51,585 nucleotides of DNA from Prevotella sp. (GCA_016285075.1 JAEEQB010000029.1:1-51585), one strand, 5' to 3'; shown: positions 16,297 through 25,834, numbered from the stretch's first letter. Notes: generated by a model not told the origin, from the letters alone. Numbers and translations are program-made.

Positions 16297-18690
16297 TTAT
16301 TTGTTTACATTTTTTTTTGACTTGGGAACAAATTCGGGTACAGGAATGGCATAGCACTCCCTATCAGGGCAGAAGTCTATCATCCACTGGTCAGCGATGA
16401 TGTGGTCGTCAAGTGCTTTGACATATAACCTGTGTGGACCTTTAGTCAGGTGAACAGATGTCTTATTCAGAGACTGGCCCCTCAGCACGCTCTGCTTCCA
16501 ACGTTCAGAGCGATAAGGTGTCTTCAGCGATATAACGACCGGTTTCTGATCATCAACCGCCACCTGATACCGTAAGTCACCACGGTCATTGGGCTGCGTG
16601 GGAATCATGGCAGTAAGCAGGATGGCATTACCCTCCTGAGGACTGTCAAACTCATACGCTAGCGTTGCATCCTTCGGCAGGGATACAGCGTTCATCGAAT
16701 GACCCAGCATCTGAATGATTTCTGGGATTCTGCCAGATGATGTATAATGGGTATAGTCGCAGGCATTCCGGGCAATGTAACTCCCGATTGAAGGATGTTG
16801 CGGGAACTGGGTCCGCACCTCCCCGAATACGGGTAGGTCACGTGGAGCAGCCGACATCAGCCCTTTCCATTTGCCGTTGCTCATCGTGTTGTAATGATCT
16901 GTCAACAGCTGTATCTCTTTATATGCTTTCTTGCTTTCTGGTTCGTATGAAAGCATCTTGCGGGTCATGGCAGCTGAGGCATGGACAGGATATAATACAT
17001 GGGCGAAGTAAGCATCCTGACGAGAGTCCATCACCAAGGGTCGCCAAGTGTCGACGGTAGCCTCTATTCGGGCAAAAGCTTCCATTCGCCGGTAGCCTTC
17101 ATCCAGCGAGAACTCCGAACGACCCGGCACAGACTTGCCACCAGGATATTTCTTCTTATCGAGTTCTACTTGTGTCCAACCCATGAACTCTGGTTTGCGG
17201 ATGGCATTGAGATGATACAGCTCGCGCATGGCCGGAGCGATGGCACGGCCCACTTGTCCACCGAACTGGCGCATGAGCCAACGCTCAAGATGCTGCTCAA
17301 GCGAAAGAGGTCCCTCCGTAGAGGCTGTCCATTTCCCCTCCCCCAGAGACGGGTCAGCAAAAAGACAGTTGATGTCCCAAGCCATATCCATGAACAGCTC
17401 CAATTGGTAGGCTGCCACCTTGGGGTCATGTACGTTGGCAATCCACAACTTACGGCAGTTGTGGTCATAAGCAGCTCGCATTTCCTCAAAGATGAGTCCT
17501 GGCTGTGTATTGGTCAGCCAAAGGTAATCGTGCGGGCGCCCCCAATAGCTCAGATGGTAATAGACACCTCCTCCACCTTTGCGTTTCTGCTGTTCAGCAT
17601 CGGGCAGACGCGTCAGATAGCCATAGTTATCATCACACCACATCAGCGTCACGTCATCGGGCACCTGCAGACCGCTTTCCAAAATCTCCAGCACTTCTTT
17701 GTAGGGAATGAATACCTGGGGAACTGTCTCTACCTTTTTATTATAATATTTGCGAATCAGTTCACGCTGGTCATTGATGACCTGTTGCAGGGCGGTCAGT
17801 TTCTCTTCTTTTGTTTTCACACCCTCCATCGATCCGTCGTGAATGCCACGCATACCAAGAGTAAAGAACTCTTCACTATGCTTCACCTGCTTCAAACGCT
17901 CAATCCAATATTGCTGCACCTGTGAGCGATTGGTTATGTAGTTGTAAGCACCACGCTGGTTCTGGTTCCATTCAGCCACATTGTTGCGCAACAACGGCTC
18001 GCAATGACTGGTGCCTACAACGATGCCAAACGAATCGGCCATCTCCTTGTTGCCGGGAACAGTGAAGAAGCCAGGCGTACCAGGATGCATGGCCGGCCAA
18101 AGGGTATTGGCCCGCAGGCGCAACATCAGTTGAAACAAACGTTTGTAGGTCTGCGGTCCCATATTGTCATCCGACCAAGGTCTCAGGCTCCAATCCTCAT
18201 CGTTGATGAAGATGCCACGATACTCCACTGATGGCGTGTGCTCATAACGGAACGAATCAGGTAGAGTGATGGGATAACTGCGGCTGTATGGACGCACATC
18301 GCCCCACCACACCCAGGGCGACACCTCAGCCATGCGGCTCAGTTCCAGAATACCATAGGCTGTACCACGGGCGTTGTGACCTTCCACCACCACCTGTCCG
18401 TCCTGCACCCGGATGCAGAAACCGTCATCATCTCCTTTACCCTGTACAATACGGATGTCAGCGCTCTTGGCAGCCACGGCTTTGTGCTTCGTCACCAGCT
18501 CCATATCCTCGGAGAACATCTGCAGGGCCTGCTCCACCACTGGAGACACCTTGCCCTGCACCTGATAAGTCACAGGATCTTTGCCGTTATACCACATAAA
18601 ATCCCGACCGTCAGGCGACACCCGGTAGCGGGCATTCGTCGTCAACGTGCAGAGTGCGAGGATTACTGCAATGGAAAAGCGCTTCATCAT
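16297..18690 (-). CDS. Secreted GH115 alpha-glucuronidase
   Basis: Exported enzyme that removes (4-O-methyl-)alpha-1,2-linked glucuronic acid from xylan-type chains. Signal peptide at residues 1-20 (ILALCTLTTNA). The 797-residue protein shows the strongly conserved GH115 blocks in order: EYRGIFINDEDW (about 170), NTLWPAMHP (about 210), GTSHCEPLLRNN (about 240), LGMRGIHDGSM (about 285), FIPYKEV, WCDDNYGYL and YYHLSYWGRPHDYLWL (about 375-395). The C-terminal part is the family's beta-rich domain with SIGSYIARN. It follows rhaB by 23 bp, so it is co-transcribed with rhamnose genes. A glucuronic-acid-substituted, rhamnose-containing polymer is a reasonable but unproven target. Confidence 0.93.
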   Translation of the reverse strand: MMKRFSIAVILALCTLTTNARYRVSPDGRDFMWYNGKDPVTYQVQGKVSPVVEQALQMFSEDMELVTKHKAVAAKSADIRIVQGKGDDDGFCIRVQDGQVVVEGHNARGTAYGILELSRMAEVSPWVWWGDVRPYSRSYPITLPDSFRYEHTPSVEYRGIFINDEDWSLRPWSDDNMGPQTYKRLFQLMLRLRANTLWPAMHPGTPGFFTVPGNKEMADSFGIVVGTSHCEPLLRNNVAEWNQNQRGAYNYITNRSQVQQYWIERLKQVKHSEEFFTLGMRGIHDGSMEGVKTKEEKLTALQQVINDQRELIRKYYNKKVETVPQVFIPYKEVLEILESGLQVPDDVTLMWCDDNYGYLTRLPDAEQQKRKGGGGVYYHLSYWGRPHDYLWLTNTQPGLIFEEMRAAYDHNCRKLWIANVHDPKVAAYQLELFMDMAWDINCLFADPSLGEGKWTASTEGPLSLEQHLERWLMRQFGGQVGRAIAPAMRELYHLNAIRKPEFMGWTQVELDKKKYPGGKSVPGRSEFSLDEGYRRMEAFARIEATVDTWRPLVMDSRQDAYFAHVLYPVHASAAMTRKMLSYEPESKKAYKEIQLLTDHYNTMSNGKWKGLMSAAPRDLPVFGEVRTQFPQHPSIGSYIARNACDYTHYTSSGRIPEIIQMLGHSMNAVSLPKDATLAYEFDSPQEGNAILLTAMIPTQPNDRGDLRYQVAVDDQKPVVISLKTPYRSERWKQSVLRGQSLNKTSVHLTKGPHRLYVKALDDHIIADQWMIDFCPDRECYAIPVPEFVPKSKKNVNK

Positions 18691-18713
18691 TGAACAGACT
18701 ATGGTTCTATTAC

Positions 18714-20204
18714 TTACTTATCGATGATATTCAGGTATTGCTGGTAAGCCTCATCCCAAACAGATTTGTCCTGTGGTTCGTACTTTGCCAGTTGGATACT
18801 GTTAGCGATAATGGCACGCATCTCCCAGATATCACTTACATTTCCAGCAGCCTTGGCCTGCAACATAATGTTACCAATAGCTGTTCCCTCCTGAGGTCCG
18901 GCAAGCACAGTGACTCCTGTGGCGTTAGCCGTAAACTGGTTGAGGTATTTGTTAAGGCTTCCACCGCCAATGATATGAAGTATGTCAAGCTTGAACGGAG
19001 AGAACTCCTGTATCCACTGGAACACCTGCTTGTAGCGCAAAGCCAAGGAATCAAAGATGCAACGGCATATCTCTGCCGGTGATTCCGGAACATACTGGTT
19101 GGTATTGCGGCAATACTGCTGTATGGCCTCTATCATACTCGAGGGATTAGCAAAGACAGCATCGTCGGGATTGATGATAGAACGGAAAGCCTTCACCTGC
19201 ATAGCCGACCCCTGCAACTCCGGATGAGACAACTTCCGCACCTCCTCCGGCCACTCCTTGCGGCAACGTTCATAAAGCCACATGCCACAGATGTTTTTCA
19301 GGAAACGAGTGGTCCCCTCTATACCACCTTCATTGGTGAAGTTACGTTCGTAGGAGAGTTCATTGATGATCGCGTCTTTCACCTCAATGCCCATGAGACT
19401 CCACGTACCGCTGGAAAGGTAGGCAAACTGCTCGTTCTTGGCAGGCACGGCAGCAACAGCCGAACCAGTGTCGTGACCTGCAACGGCAATGACTGGTATA
19501 GGACCCAGTCCCGTCAACCGCTGCACCTCTTCCGTCAATGTACCTATCTGAGTGCCAGGCTGCACCATCCTGCCGAACATATCACGTTTCAGTCCCACGG
19601 ATGCCAACAACCGTTCGTCCAGTTCCTTTGTTCTCGGGTCGAGCATCTGGCTGGTCGACGCAATGGTATATTCACACACCATCTCTCCTGTCAGCATCCA
19701 CGACAGAGCATCGGGTACAAAGAGTATCTTCTGCGCATTCTTCAATGCAGAGTTGCCTTCACGCTTCATGGCATATAGCTGGAAGATACTATTGAAGTTC
19801 ATGAACTGTATGCCTGTGATGTCATATACCTCTTTTCTGGTTATCACCGATTTCAGGTAGTCATCCATCGCATTGAAGGTAATAGGGTCGCGATAGGCTC
19901 GTGGAGTCCTCAATATAGCCCCATCATCACCGACACACACAAAGTCCACGCCCCACGTATCGATACCGATACTGGTGATGCAGAGTCCACGCTGTGCCAC
20001 TTCCTTCAGACCGCGGATCATTTCGAAATAGAGAGCGTAGATATCCCAATAAAAATGACCGCCCTGCTCAATGAGATTGTTAGGGAATCGTGTCACTTCC
20101 TCCAGACTGATTTTTCCGTCGGAGAGGCTGCCGATGATGGTACGGCCGCTAGTAGCACCGAGGTCAACAGCAAAGAAATACTTTTTTAAGTTTTCCATAT
20201 TCAT
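18714..20204 (-). CDS. rhaB: Rhamnulokinase
   Basis: Phosphorylates L-rhamnulose at C1 with ATP in the cytosol. FGGY-family sugar kinase of 496 residues: N-terminal phosphate loop DLGATSGR (about 14-21), the rhamnulokinase-type HFYWDIYAL and GIDTWGVDFV segments, and the ATPase-side motifs AGHDTGSAV and YLSSGTWSLMG. IIGGGSLNKYLNQFTAN near 415 is the family's adenosine-binding loop. It is the first gene of a minus-strand operon (rhaB, GH115, isomerase, MFS). Starts at residue 1 or 3 (both Met) are possible. A TATCTTTG promoter lies upstream, back to back with the nhaD promoter region. Confidence 0.95.
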   Translation of the reverse strand: MNMENLKKYFFAVDLGATSGRTIIGSLSDGKISLEEVTRFPNNLIEQGGHFYWDIYALYFEMIRGLKEVAQRGLCITSIGIDTWGVDFVCVGDDGAILRTPRAYRDPITFNAMDDYLKSVITRKEVYDITGIQFMNFNSIFQLYAMKREGNSALKNAQKILFVPDALSWMLTGEMVCEYTIASTSQMLDPRTKELDERLLASVGLKRDMFGRMVQPGTQIGTLTEEVQRLTGLGPIPVIAVAGHDTGSAVAAVPAKNEQFAYLSSGTWSLMGIEVKDAIINELSYERNFTNEGGIEGTTRFLKNICGMWLYERCRKEWPEEVRKLSHPELQGSAMQVKAFRSIINPDDAVFANPSSMIEAIQQYCRNTNQYVPESPAEICRCIFDSLALRYKQVFQWIQEFSPFKLDILHIIGGGSLNKYLNQFTANATGVTVLAGPQEGTAIGNIMLQAKAAGNVSDIWEMRAIIANSIQLAKYEPQDKSVWDEAYQQYLNIIDK

Positions 20205-20236
20205 GTTTTAGTAGTCAGACGTTTGCAATCCGCTTG

Positions 20237-20244
20237 CAAAGATA
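20237..20244 (-). promoter_or_regulatory. -7 promoter element of rhaB
   Basis: TATCTTTG on the minus strand, about 32 nt before the rhaB start. No TTG at -33, as for rhaD, consistent with activation. Confidence 0.68.
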
Positions 20245-20392
20245 CAAAAAAAGGGCAAAGTGGAAAAGGAAAAGAAGAAAAAAAATGCTATTGCCATTCA
20301 AAAATCCACGTTTTCTGCTTTCGCTGAACAGAAAAGACCGTACAGTCCAAAGGTACTTCCGTTCGGAAATGAAAAGAAAAACACTTTTTCCT

Positions 20393-20423
20393 TTTGCATT
20401 TCGCTCACTTATTCGTACCTTTG
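20393..20423 (+). promoter_or_regulatory. Promoter of nhaD
   Basis: TTTG at 20393-20396 and TACCTTTG at 20416-20423 with a 19-bp spacer, a textbook Bacteroidota promoter, about 38 nt upstream of the nhaD ATG. Confidence 0.82.
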
Positions 20424-20461
20424 CAGCCAGAAATCTGAAACATAATAAAAACAAACAAGAA

Positions 20462-21793
20462 ATGTCAACTTTAACCGTTCTGATTGTCACAGTATTTGTC
20501 ATAGGCTATTTATGTATAGCACTTGAAAGCGTGACGAGAATCAACAAGGCAGCTGTTGCTTTGCTAATGTGTGTGTTATGCTGGACCCTGCTCATGATAG
20601 GGCCCGGTGCTTATTATCCTGAGGTTGCTCCTGACAGTTTGGCACATCACATCTCCGAGGTCATCGAGCACCATTTAGGCGATGCGGCGGGCACTCTGTT
20701 CTTCCTCATGGGAGCAATGACCATTGTAGAGATTGTCGACTCCAACGGTGGTTTCAACTTTGTCCGCGACACGATGAAGACCCGTTCCAAGCGGAAACTC
20801 ATGTGGAGAATGGCTTTCATGACATTCTTCCTCTCTGCCATCCTGGACAATCTCACCACCTCCATCGTCATGATTATGGTGTTGCGAAAACTGGTGCAGA
20901 GCCGTGGTGACCGACTGATCTATGCGGCCCTCGTAGTGATATCTGCCAACTCCGGTGGTGCCTTCTCTCCCATTGGCGATGTCACCACCATTATGCTATG
21001 GATCAAGGGTGTCATCACCACCCAAGGCGTCATCACTGAGATATTCATCCCTTCCTTGGTATCCATGCTTGTCCCGGCTTTCATCCTTCAATACCAGCTC
21101 AAGGGTAAGTTTGACAAGTCGCAGAACCTGCCTAAAGCCGAAGTGACACAGTTTACAAAGTCGCAGCGCAATATTATCTTCTGGCTTGGCGTAGGTGGAC
21201 TCTGCTTCGTGCCCATATTCAAGACGCTCACCCACCTGCCACCGTTCATGGGTATCCTGTTGGTGCTGGGACTGTTATGGACAGTGACAGAGGTTTTCCA
21301 TTACAACACATCGGAAGATGACACGATGGCGAAACGTGTCAGCGACCTTCTGTCGCGAATAGACCTTTCCACTATCATGTTCTTCCTGGGCATCCTCATG
21401 GCCGTTGCTGTACTTCAAGAGGTGGGAGTGCTCACCGCTTTGGGAGAAGGGCTGAACGAGGCCTTTGCCGGCAACTATTACATCATCAATGGCATCATCG
21501 GCGTGCTTTCCAGCGTAGTTGACAACGTACCTCTCGTAGCAGGCTGCATGGGTATGTATCCTGTTGCTGAGACGGGTGCAATGGCGGTTGACGGTATCTT
21601 CTGGCAGCTTTTGGCCTACTGTGCCGGTGTGGGCGGTTCCATGCTCATCATTGGCTCGGCTGCAGGTGTAGTGGTCATGGGTCTGGAAAAAATCACCTTC
21701 GGATGGTATCTGAAGAAAATCACCTGGATTGCCTTTGCAGGCTATCTGGCTGGCATCCTGATTTACTGGATAGAGCGTATGCTGTTCTTCTAA
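20462..21793 (+). CDS. nhaD: Sodium/proton antiporter NhaD
   Basis: Inner-membrane Na+(Li+)/H+ antiporter of the IT superfamily, used for pH and salt homeostasis. The 443-residue product has about 12 helices. Recognisable family segments are AILDNLTTSIVM (about 125-135), ISANSGGAFSPIGDVTTIMLW (about 160-180) and SSVVDNVPLVAGCMG (about 350), containing the conserved ion-path Asp residues. The reading frame stays open 228 nt further upstream, but that extension is a Lys/Arg-rich stretch running through the promoter at 20393-20423. The ATG at 20462 gives a natural N-terminal membrane helix. It is a monocistron closed by a strong terminator. Confidence 0.92.
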   Translation: MSTLTVLIVTVFVIGYLCIALESVTRINKAAVALLMCVLCWTLLMIGPGAYYPEVAPDSLAHHISEVIEHHLGDAAGTLFFLMGAMTIVEIVDSNGGFNFVRDTMKTRSKRKLMWRMAFMTFFLSAILDNLTTSIVMIMVLRKLVQSRGDRLIYAALVVISANSGGAFSPIGDVTTIMLWIKGVITTQGVITEIFIPSLVSMLVPAFILQYQLKGKFDKSQNLPKAEVTQFTKSQRNIIFWLGVGGLCFVPIFKTLTHLPPFMGILLVLGLLWTVTEVFHYNTSEDDTMAKRVSDLLSRIDLSTIMFFLGILMAVAVLQEVGVLTALGEGLNEAFAGNYYIINGIIGVLSSVVDNVPLVAGCMGMYPVAETGAMAVDGIFWQLLAYCAGVGGSMLIIGSAAGVVVMGLEKITFGWYLKKITWIAFAGYLAGILIYWIERMLFF

Positions 21794-21808
21794 GATACCG
21801 GCTATTCC

Positions 21809-21855
21809 ATAGATAAAAAGAGGCAGACATCTGGTGTCTGCCTCTTTTTATCTAT
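21809..21855. terminator. Bidirectional terminator after nhaD
   Basis: Perfect 21-bp stem (21809-21829 with 21835-21855) and a 5-nt loop. The outer stem has A5 and T5 runs, so both strands end in a T-tract. It closes nhaD and can stop minus-strand read-through past the DUF4332 gene. Confidence 0.85.
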
Positions 21856-22060
21856 AGAGTTATTAAGTTTCGGTAGTTCTTTGCAGGTCCTTTGTGAAGA
21901 GTCTGAGCACCCACGAAGCGCTGGTCAAAGGCTGAATAACTAAAGTGAATTCACTTTTTGTCAAGGGAGGTTTCCCTTGCTTGGACCGTCACGAACGATT
22001 GCTTGGATTGCGACCTTAGACTGCTTGAAGGAAAAGCTCCGATTGACAGCCACCGAAACG

Positions 22061-22468
22061 TCAATAAGAAACTTTCGGCTCCAGTTCCTTAGCCTGATCT
22101 ATCATCTTCTGCACCTCACTCAAAGCAGGCACACGACCACAGATGTTAAACTGCTCGTTGATCTCAACCAGCTTCGGCTGCAGGTTCTCTGCCACACGAT
22201 GACGGAACTCCTTGACAGTGTCGACACCGGCCTTCTCCAGCAACTCGGCAAACTGAGGACCTACACCATTGATACGGAACAAGTCTGCATGATTAGTCCA
22301 GCGCAGAATAAGCTTCTCACTGATTTCTGTTGCTTCTGCCAACTCCTTGCGGCCCTTGGGGGCTGCGCACTTCTCTAACAGTTCACTGACTTTGTTGATA
22401 CCTGCGGCAGTTAATTTCTCGGCATAGACATCACCTACACCTTCAATGTCGATAATCTTGTAATCCAT
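22061..22468 (-). CDS. DUF4332 helix-hairpin-helix protein
   Basis: Small cytosolic protein of 135 residues made of two helix-hairpin-helix units: IEGVGDVYAEKLTAAGINKVSELLE (residues 8-32) and INGVGPQFAELLEKAGVDTVKEF (about 65-88). G-V-G hairpins of this kind bind the DNA backbone without sequence specificity, as in RadA or DNA polymerase relatives. I recognise the arrangement as DUF4332. No enzymatic domain is visible. It is a single gene with its own promoter, divergent from the phosphopantetheinyl transferase. The biological role is unknown; a nucleoid or DNA-repair accessory role is a guess. Confidence 0.88.
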   Translation of the reverse strand: MDYKIIDIEGVGDVYAEKLTAAGINKVSELLEKCAAPKGRKELAEATEISEKLILRWTNHADLFRINGVGPQFAELLEKAGVDTVKEFRHRVAENLQPKLVEINEQFNICGRVPALSEVQKMIDQAKELEPKVSY

Positions 22469-22524
22469 AATCTTACGTTTTAAATTGGTTACTGTGCTTT
22501 AGCTAATAAATTGTTTTTCTGCTG

Positions 22525-22532
22525 CAAAAATA
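22525..22532 (-). promoter_or_regulatory. -7 promoter element of the DUF4332 gene
   Basis: TATTTTTG on the minus strand, 57 nt upstream of the start codon. Confidence 0.6.
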
Positions 22533-22575
22533 GTCATTTATTTTGAAATAGCCATACAAATTCGCTTTTTTTTCG

Positions 22576-22583
22576 TACTTTTG
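22576..22583 (+). promoter_or_regulatory. -7 promoter element of the phosphopantetheinyl transferase
   Basis: TACTTTTG at 22576-22583. It ends 8 nt before the ATG, leaving a leader of only a few nucleotides. Confidence 0.65.
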
Positions 22584-22591
22584 CCCTCGAA

Positions 22592-23167
22592 ATGAAAATA
22601 ATTATAGAGAACGACATCTGGGGATTCGACCTTACCGCTGCCTTGGAGGAGATTTCCCCACAACGGCGCGAACAGGCACTGCGCTACCGCCACGAGTTAG
22701 GACAGCGTCTCTGCGTACTCGCCTACCTGTTACTGAAACGGGGACTGAACGAGGTCTTTGGCATCAGCGAGAACCCGCTGTTTGAATATGGTGAGCATGG
22801 TAAGCCGCAGCTAACCGGACATCCAGGAGTATTCTTCAACATGAGCCATTGCAAAGATGCTGTGGTCTGTGCCGTGAGTAATCGCCCTGTAGGAGTAGAC
22901 GTAGAGTCGATAGGCCGTTACAAGGAGAGCCTTGTAGGCTATACGATGAATGACAAAGAGTGCAGCCGAATCATGGGGTCAGGACACCCGGAAGTGGAAT
23001 TCATCCGGCTTTGGACCATGAAGGAAGCGCTTCTGAAACTAACGGGCGAGGGCATCAGTTCTGACATGAAAACCGCATTAACCGATGCCGGAAACTATCA
23101 TTTTGAAACGGTAATAGAACAAGAGAAGCGATATATCTATACAGTCTGTGAGGAAAATGAAGAATAA
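22592..23167 (+). CDS. 4'-phosphopantetheinyl transferase (Sfp/AcpT type)
   Basis: Transfers the phosphopantetheine arm of CoA to a serine of acyl or peptidyl carrier proteins. The 191-residue protein has the family's FNMSHCKDAVVCAVS block (82-96), the Mg2+ site GVDVE (D103, E105) and the WTMKEALLK helix (E145, K149). Length is between AcpS and Sfp and normal for Bacteroidota representatives. It overlaps the following GH16 gene by 20 bp, so the two are translated from one transcript. There is no biosynthetic cluster nearby, so it is probably the housekeeping enzyme for fatty-acid ACP. Confidence 0.92.
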   Translation: MKIIIENDIWGFDLTAALEEISPQRREQALRYRHELGQRLCVLAYLLLKRGLNEVFGISENPLFEYGEHGKPQLTGHPGVFFNMSHCKDAVVCAVSNRPVGVDVESIGRYKESLVGYTMNDKECSRIMGSGHPEVEFIRLWTMKEALLKLTGEGISSDMKTALTDAGNYHFETVIEQEKRYIYTVCEENEE

Positions 23168-24014
23168 TACTATCGTTGTTTTGTTGCTGCTTGCTTTGTC
23201 ATCATGCATGAGCAAGAGCTACGAACTGGTCTGGAGCGATGAGTTCAACGCCAACGGACCGCTATCGGCAGAGTGGACCTTCGAGCAGGGCTTCCAGCGG
23301 AATCAGGAACTGCAGTGGTACCAGCCACAGAATGCCTGGGTGGAGGATGGCTGTCTGGTGATAGAAGCACGCCGTGAGCAGGTTCCCAACCTCAATTACA
23401 GGGAGGGGAGCCGTGACTGGCGATGGAGCAGAAAACAGGCAGACTACACCTCGGCCTGTGTCACCACACAGGGCAGGCACGAATTCCTCTATGGCCGCTT
23501 TGAGGTAAGGGCAAAGATTCCCACAGCTTCAGGCGCCTGGCCAGCCATTTGGCTATTGGGCAATCAATGGGAGTGGCCCCAGAACGGCGAGATAGACATG
23601 CTGGAGTATTATATCAAGAACGGACAGCCCTCCATTCTGGCCAATGTCTGTTGGGGAGGACATGAACGATGGACACCTGTCTGGCGCGAGTCGGCCACAC
23701 CGTTCACTCATTTCTTGACAAAAGACCCGCAGTGGGCAGAGAAATTCCACATCTGGCGCATGGACTGGACGCCTCGCCACATCCGTCTCTACGTAGACGA
23801 TGAGCTGCTGAACGAAATAGACCTGAAAGAATCCTCCAACCAAGGATTTAGCGGCAACACAGAAAACCCCTTCAACACGAAGGTGAAGGGGGTTGGTCAT
23901 TATCTGTTGTTGAATCTTGCCATCGGAAGCAATGGTGGCATACCCGATGACAGTCAGTTCCCACTGCGCTATCTGGTTGACTACGTCAGAGTGTATCAGG
24001 TGAAAAAGAGATGA
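23148..24014 (+). CDS. GH16 endo-beta-1,3-glucanase-like lipoprotein
   Basis: Surface or periplasmic beta-glucanase. Residues 1-20 form a lipoprotein signal ending in the lipobox LSSC, with C20 as the lipidated residue. The catalytic motif is EIDMLE (E148 nucleophile, D150, E153 acid/base), the ExDxxE form of laminarinase/beta-1,3-glucanase GH16 rather than the ExDxE of lichenases. SGAWPAIWLLG just before it and WRMDWTPRHIRLYVDD downstream are standard GH16 strands. Start at residue 1 or Met4 (23157) is possible. The overlap with the phosphopantetheinyl transferase is functionally odd. No SusC/SusD pair is adjacent. Confidence 0.92.
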   Translation: MRKMKNNTIVVLLLLALSSCMSKSYELVWSDEFNANGPLSAEWTFEQGFQRNQELQWYQPQNAWVEDGCLVIEARREQVPNLNYREGSRDWRWSRKQADYTSACVTTQGRHEFLYGRFEVRAKIPTASGAWPAIWLLGNQWEWPQNGEIDMLEYYIKNGQPSILANVCWGGHERWTPVWRESATPFTHFLTKDPQWAEKFHIWRMDWTPRHIRLYVDDELLNEIDLKESSNQGFSGNTENPFNTKVKGVGHYLLLNLAIGSNGGIPDDSQFPLRYLVDYVRVYQVKKR

Positions 24015-24037
24015 TTTCCCCTCTTCACACCTCAACT

Positions 24038-25636
24038 TCATTTCTTTGTCAGGTTTCCTAAGATATCACGCGTCAACTCTTTAGTAATGGTACGCGTGGC
24101 CGCACTGGTGGCATTCTTGGCCACACGACCCGCTGCCGAAGTGTTCGACTTCGTCTTCTTGCCAGATACCTTGTCGCTCACCCATGTGCCAAGGATAGTG
24201 GCGAGTGTTGAAGTGACCGCAGTCAACACGGCCTTCCACACCTTACTCATGATACCAGGCTTCTTGGACTTGGCAGCTTCCTTCTCGGCCTGAGCAGTAG
24301 CCTTCGCCTCCTCAATGGCAGCACGCTCTTCCTCCTGTACCTGCAGCTGTCGCTCTGCATCGGCCACCAACACTTCAAAGGCACTTTCCCTGTCTATGGG
24401 TGTATCATACTTTCCATAGACACGGCTCTGTTTGATGATGTCCAGACGCTGACCTTCCGTCACTGCACCTATCTGACTAAGCGGGAAAAGAATCTTCGCA
24501 CGTTCCACAATGCTGGGGGCACCCTTCTCGTCGAGGAACGACACCAAGGCCTCACCCGTCTCAAGGTTCATGATGGCCTCATCAGTCTTGAACTCAGGAT
24601 TAGTACGGAACGTATCGGCAGCCACCTTCACTGCCTTCTGGTCCTTTGGTGTATAGGCACGGAGGGCATGCTGCACGCGGTTACCCAGCTGGCCGAGAAT
24701 ATTCTCAGGAATATCGGAAGGACTTTGTGTGATGAAGTAGATACCTACACCTTTCGAGCGGATCAGGCGGATCACCTGTTCAATCTTGTCAAGCAGAGCC
24801 TTGCTGGTATCGGTGAACAACATGTGAGCCTCATCAAAGAAGAATACAAGCTTCGGCAGTGCCAAATCACCCACTTCAGGCAGCGTGGTATACAGCTCTG
24901 AGAGCAGCCACAACAGGAATGTCGAGTAGAGTTTCGGCTGTAACATCAGCTTGTCGGCTGCCAATACACTCATGACACCCTTGCCTCCTTCATTCTGCAT
25001 CAGGTCGTAGATGTCGAAAGACGGTTCACCGAAGAACTTGTCAGCCCCCTGGGTTTCCAACTGCAACAGAGCACGCTGGATGGAGCCTACTGTCATACTG
25101 GTCACCGTTCCGTATTTTGTCCTGTACTCCTTGGCATGCTGCGACACCCAGTCAAGCATCGCGCGCAAATCCTTAATATCGATAAGCAACAGTCCACGTT
25201 CATCAGCAATGCGGAACACGATATTCAGCACACCTGCCTGAGTCTCATTGAGTTCCAGCAGACGCGCCAGCAGCAGCGGTCCCATCTGCGAGATGGTGGC
25301 ACGCATGGGGTGTCCCTGTTCACCGTAGACATCGTAGAACCTCACTGGACAGGCCTGGAATTCGGGATTTTCTATGCCGAACTCCGGCAGGCGCTTCTCA
25401 ATAAATCCACTCAGTCGCCCTACCTGTGAGATTCCGCTCAGGTCACCCTTCATATCGGCCATAAAGCAGGGAACGCCTGCCTGACAGAACGTTTCTGCCA
25501 TCACCTGAAGTGTCACCGTCTTACCAGTACCCGTGGCACCGGCTATCAAACCGTGGCGGTTGGCCATTTTTCCTGTAATAGAGAGTGCTCCCTTGGAGCA
25601 ATGGGCAATGTAAAGTCCTCTTTCCTTGTCTAACAT
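24038..25636 (-). CDS. HerA-like ATPase (DUF853, YjgR family)
   Basis: Cytosolic FtsK/HerA-superfamily ATPase of 532 residues, about the length of E. coli YjgR. Walker A GATGTGKT is at residues 33-40, followed by [17 protein letters not shown], a DUF853 hallmark. Walker B is [11 protein letters not shown] near 270, and the arginine-finger region [29 protein letters not shown] is present. The C-terminus (about 455-532) is Lys/Ala/Thr-rich with an amphipathic or membrane-like [14 protein letters not shown] helix. The family is widely conserved, with an unclear role in DNA handling. It is single-gene, with a good promoter whose leader begins with a hairpin. Confidence 0.9.
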   Translation of the reverse strand: MLDKERGLYIAHCSKGALSITGKMANRHGLIAGATGTGKTVTLQVMAETFCQAGVPCFMADMKGDLSGISQVGRLSGFIEKRLPEFGIENPEFQACPVRFYDVYGEQGHPMRATISQMGPLLLARLLELNETQAGVLNIVFRIADERGLLLIDIKDLRAMLDWVSQHAKEYRTKYGTVTSMTVGSIQRALLQLETQGADKFFGEPSFDIYDLMQNEGGKGVMSVLAADKLMLQPKLYSTFLLWLLSELYTTLPEVGDLALPKLVFFFDEAHMLFTDTSKALLDKIEQVIRLIRSKGVGIYFITQSPSDIPENILGQLGNRVQHALRAYTPKDQKAVKVAADTFRTNPEFKTDEAIMNLETGEALVSFLDEKGAPSIVERAKILFPLSQIGAVTEGQRLDIIKQSRVYGKYDTPIDRESAFEVLVADAERQLQVQEEERAAIEEAKATAQAEKEAAKSKKPGIMSKVWKAVLTAVTSTLATILGTWVSDKVSGKKTKSNTSAAGRVAKNATSAATRTITKELTRDILGNLTKK

Positions 25637-25755
25637 AGTCTATGGTTTTTATGATTCACATTTGGTTTTTGCGTGCACCGATGCAACTAAACGAGCACAA
25701 AAGAGAATATGCTCTCAATTGGCAGAACGCGGGCATCTTTGCCGTAATTCGACGG

Positions 25756-25786
25756 CAAAGATAGCACAAAAATAACGAAAAGCCAA
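25756..25786 (-). promoter_or_regulatory. Promoter of the HerA-like ATPase gene
   Basis: TATCTTTG (complement of 25756-25763) with TTG (complement of 25784-25786) 20 bp upstream. The leader of about 115 nt starts with a perfect 9-bp hairpin (25737-25745 with 25752-25760) that includes part of the -7 box. Confidence 0.75.
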
Positions 25787-25802
25787 ACTTTTGGCGCGAA
25801 AA

Positions 25803-25834
25803 TTTGGTTAATTGAAAAAAACATTGTAACTTTG
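25803..25834 (+). promoter_or_regulatory. Promoter of tRNA-Lys
   Basis: TTTG at 25803-25806 and TAACTTTG at 25827-25834 with a 20-bp spacer, about 45 nt upstream of the mature tRNA. Confidence 0.8.

Noticed and set aside
20234..20461. 76-residue N-terminal extension of NhaD
   Set aside because: The extension is Lys/Arg-rich, contains the nhaD promoter, and would bury the natural first membrane helix.
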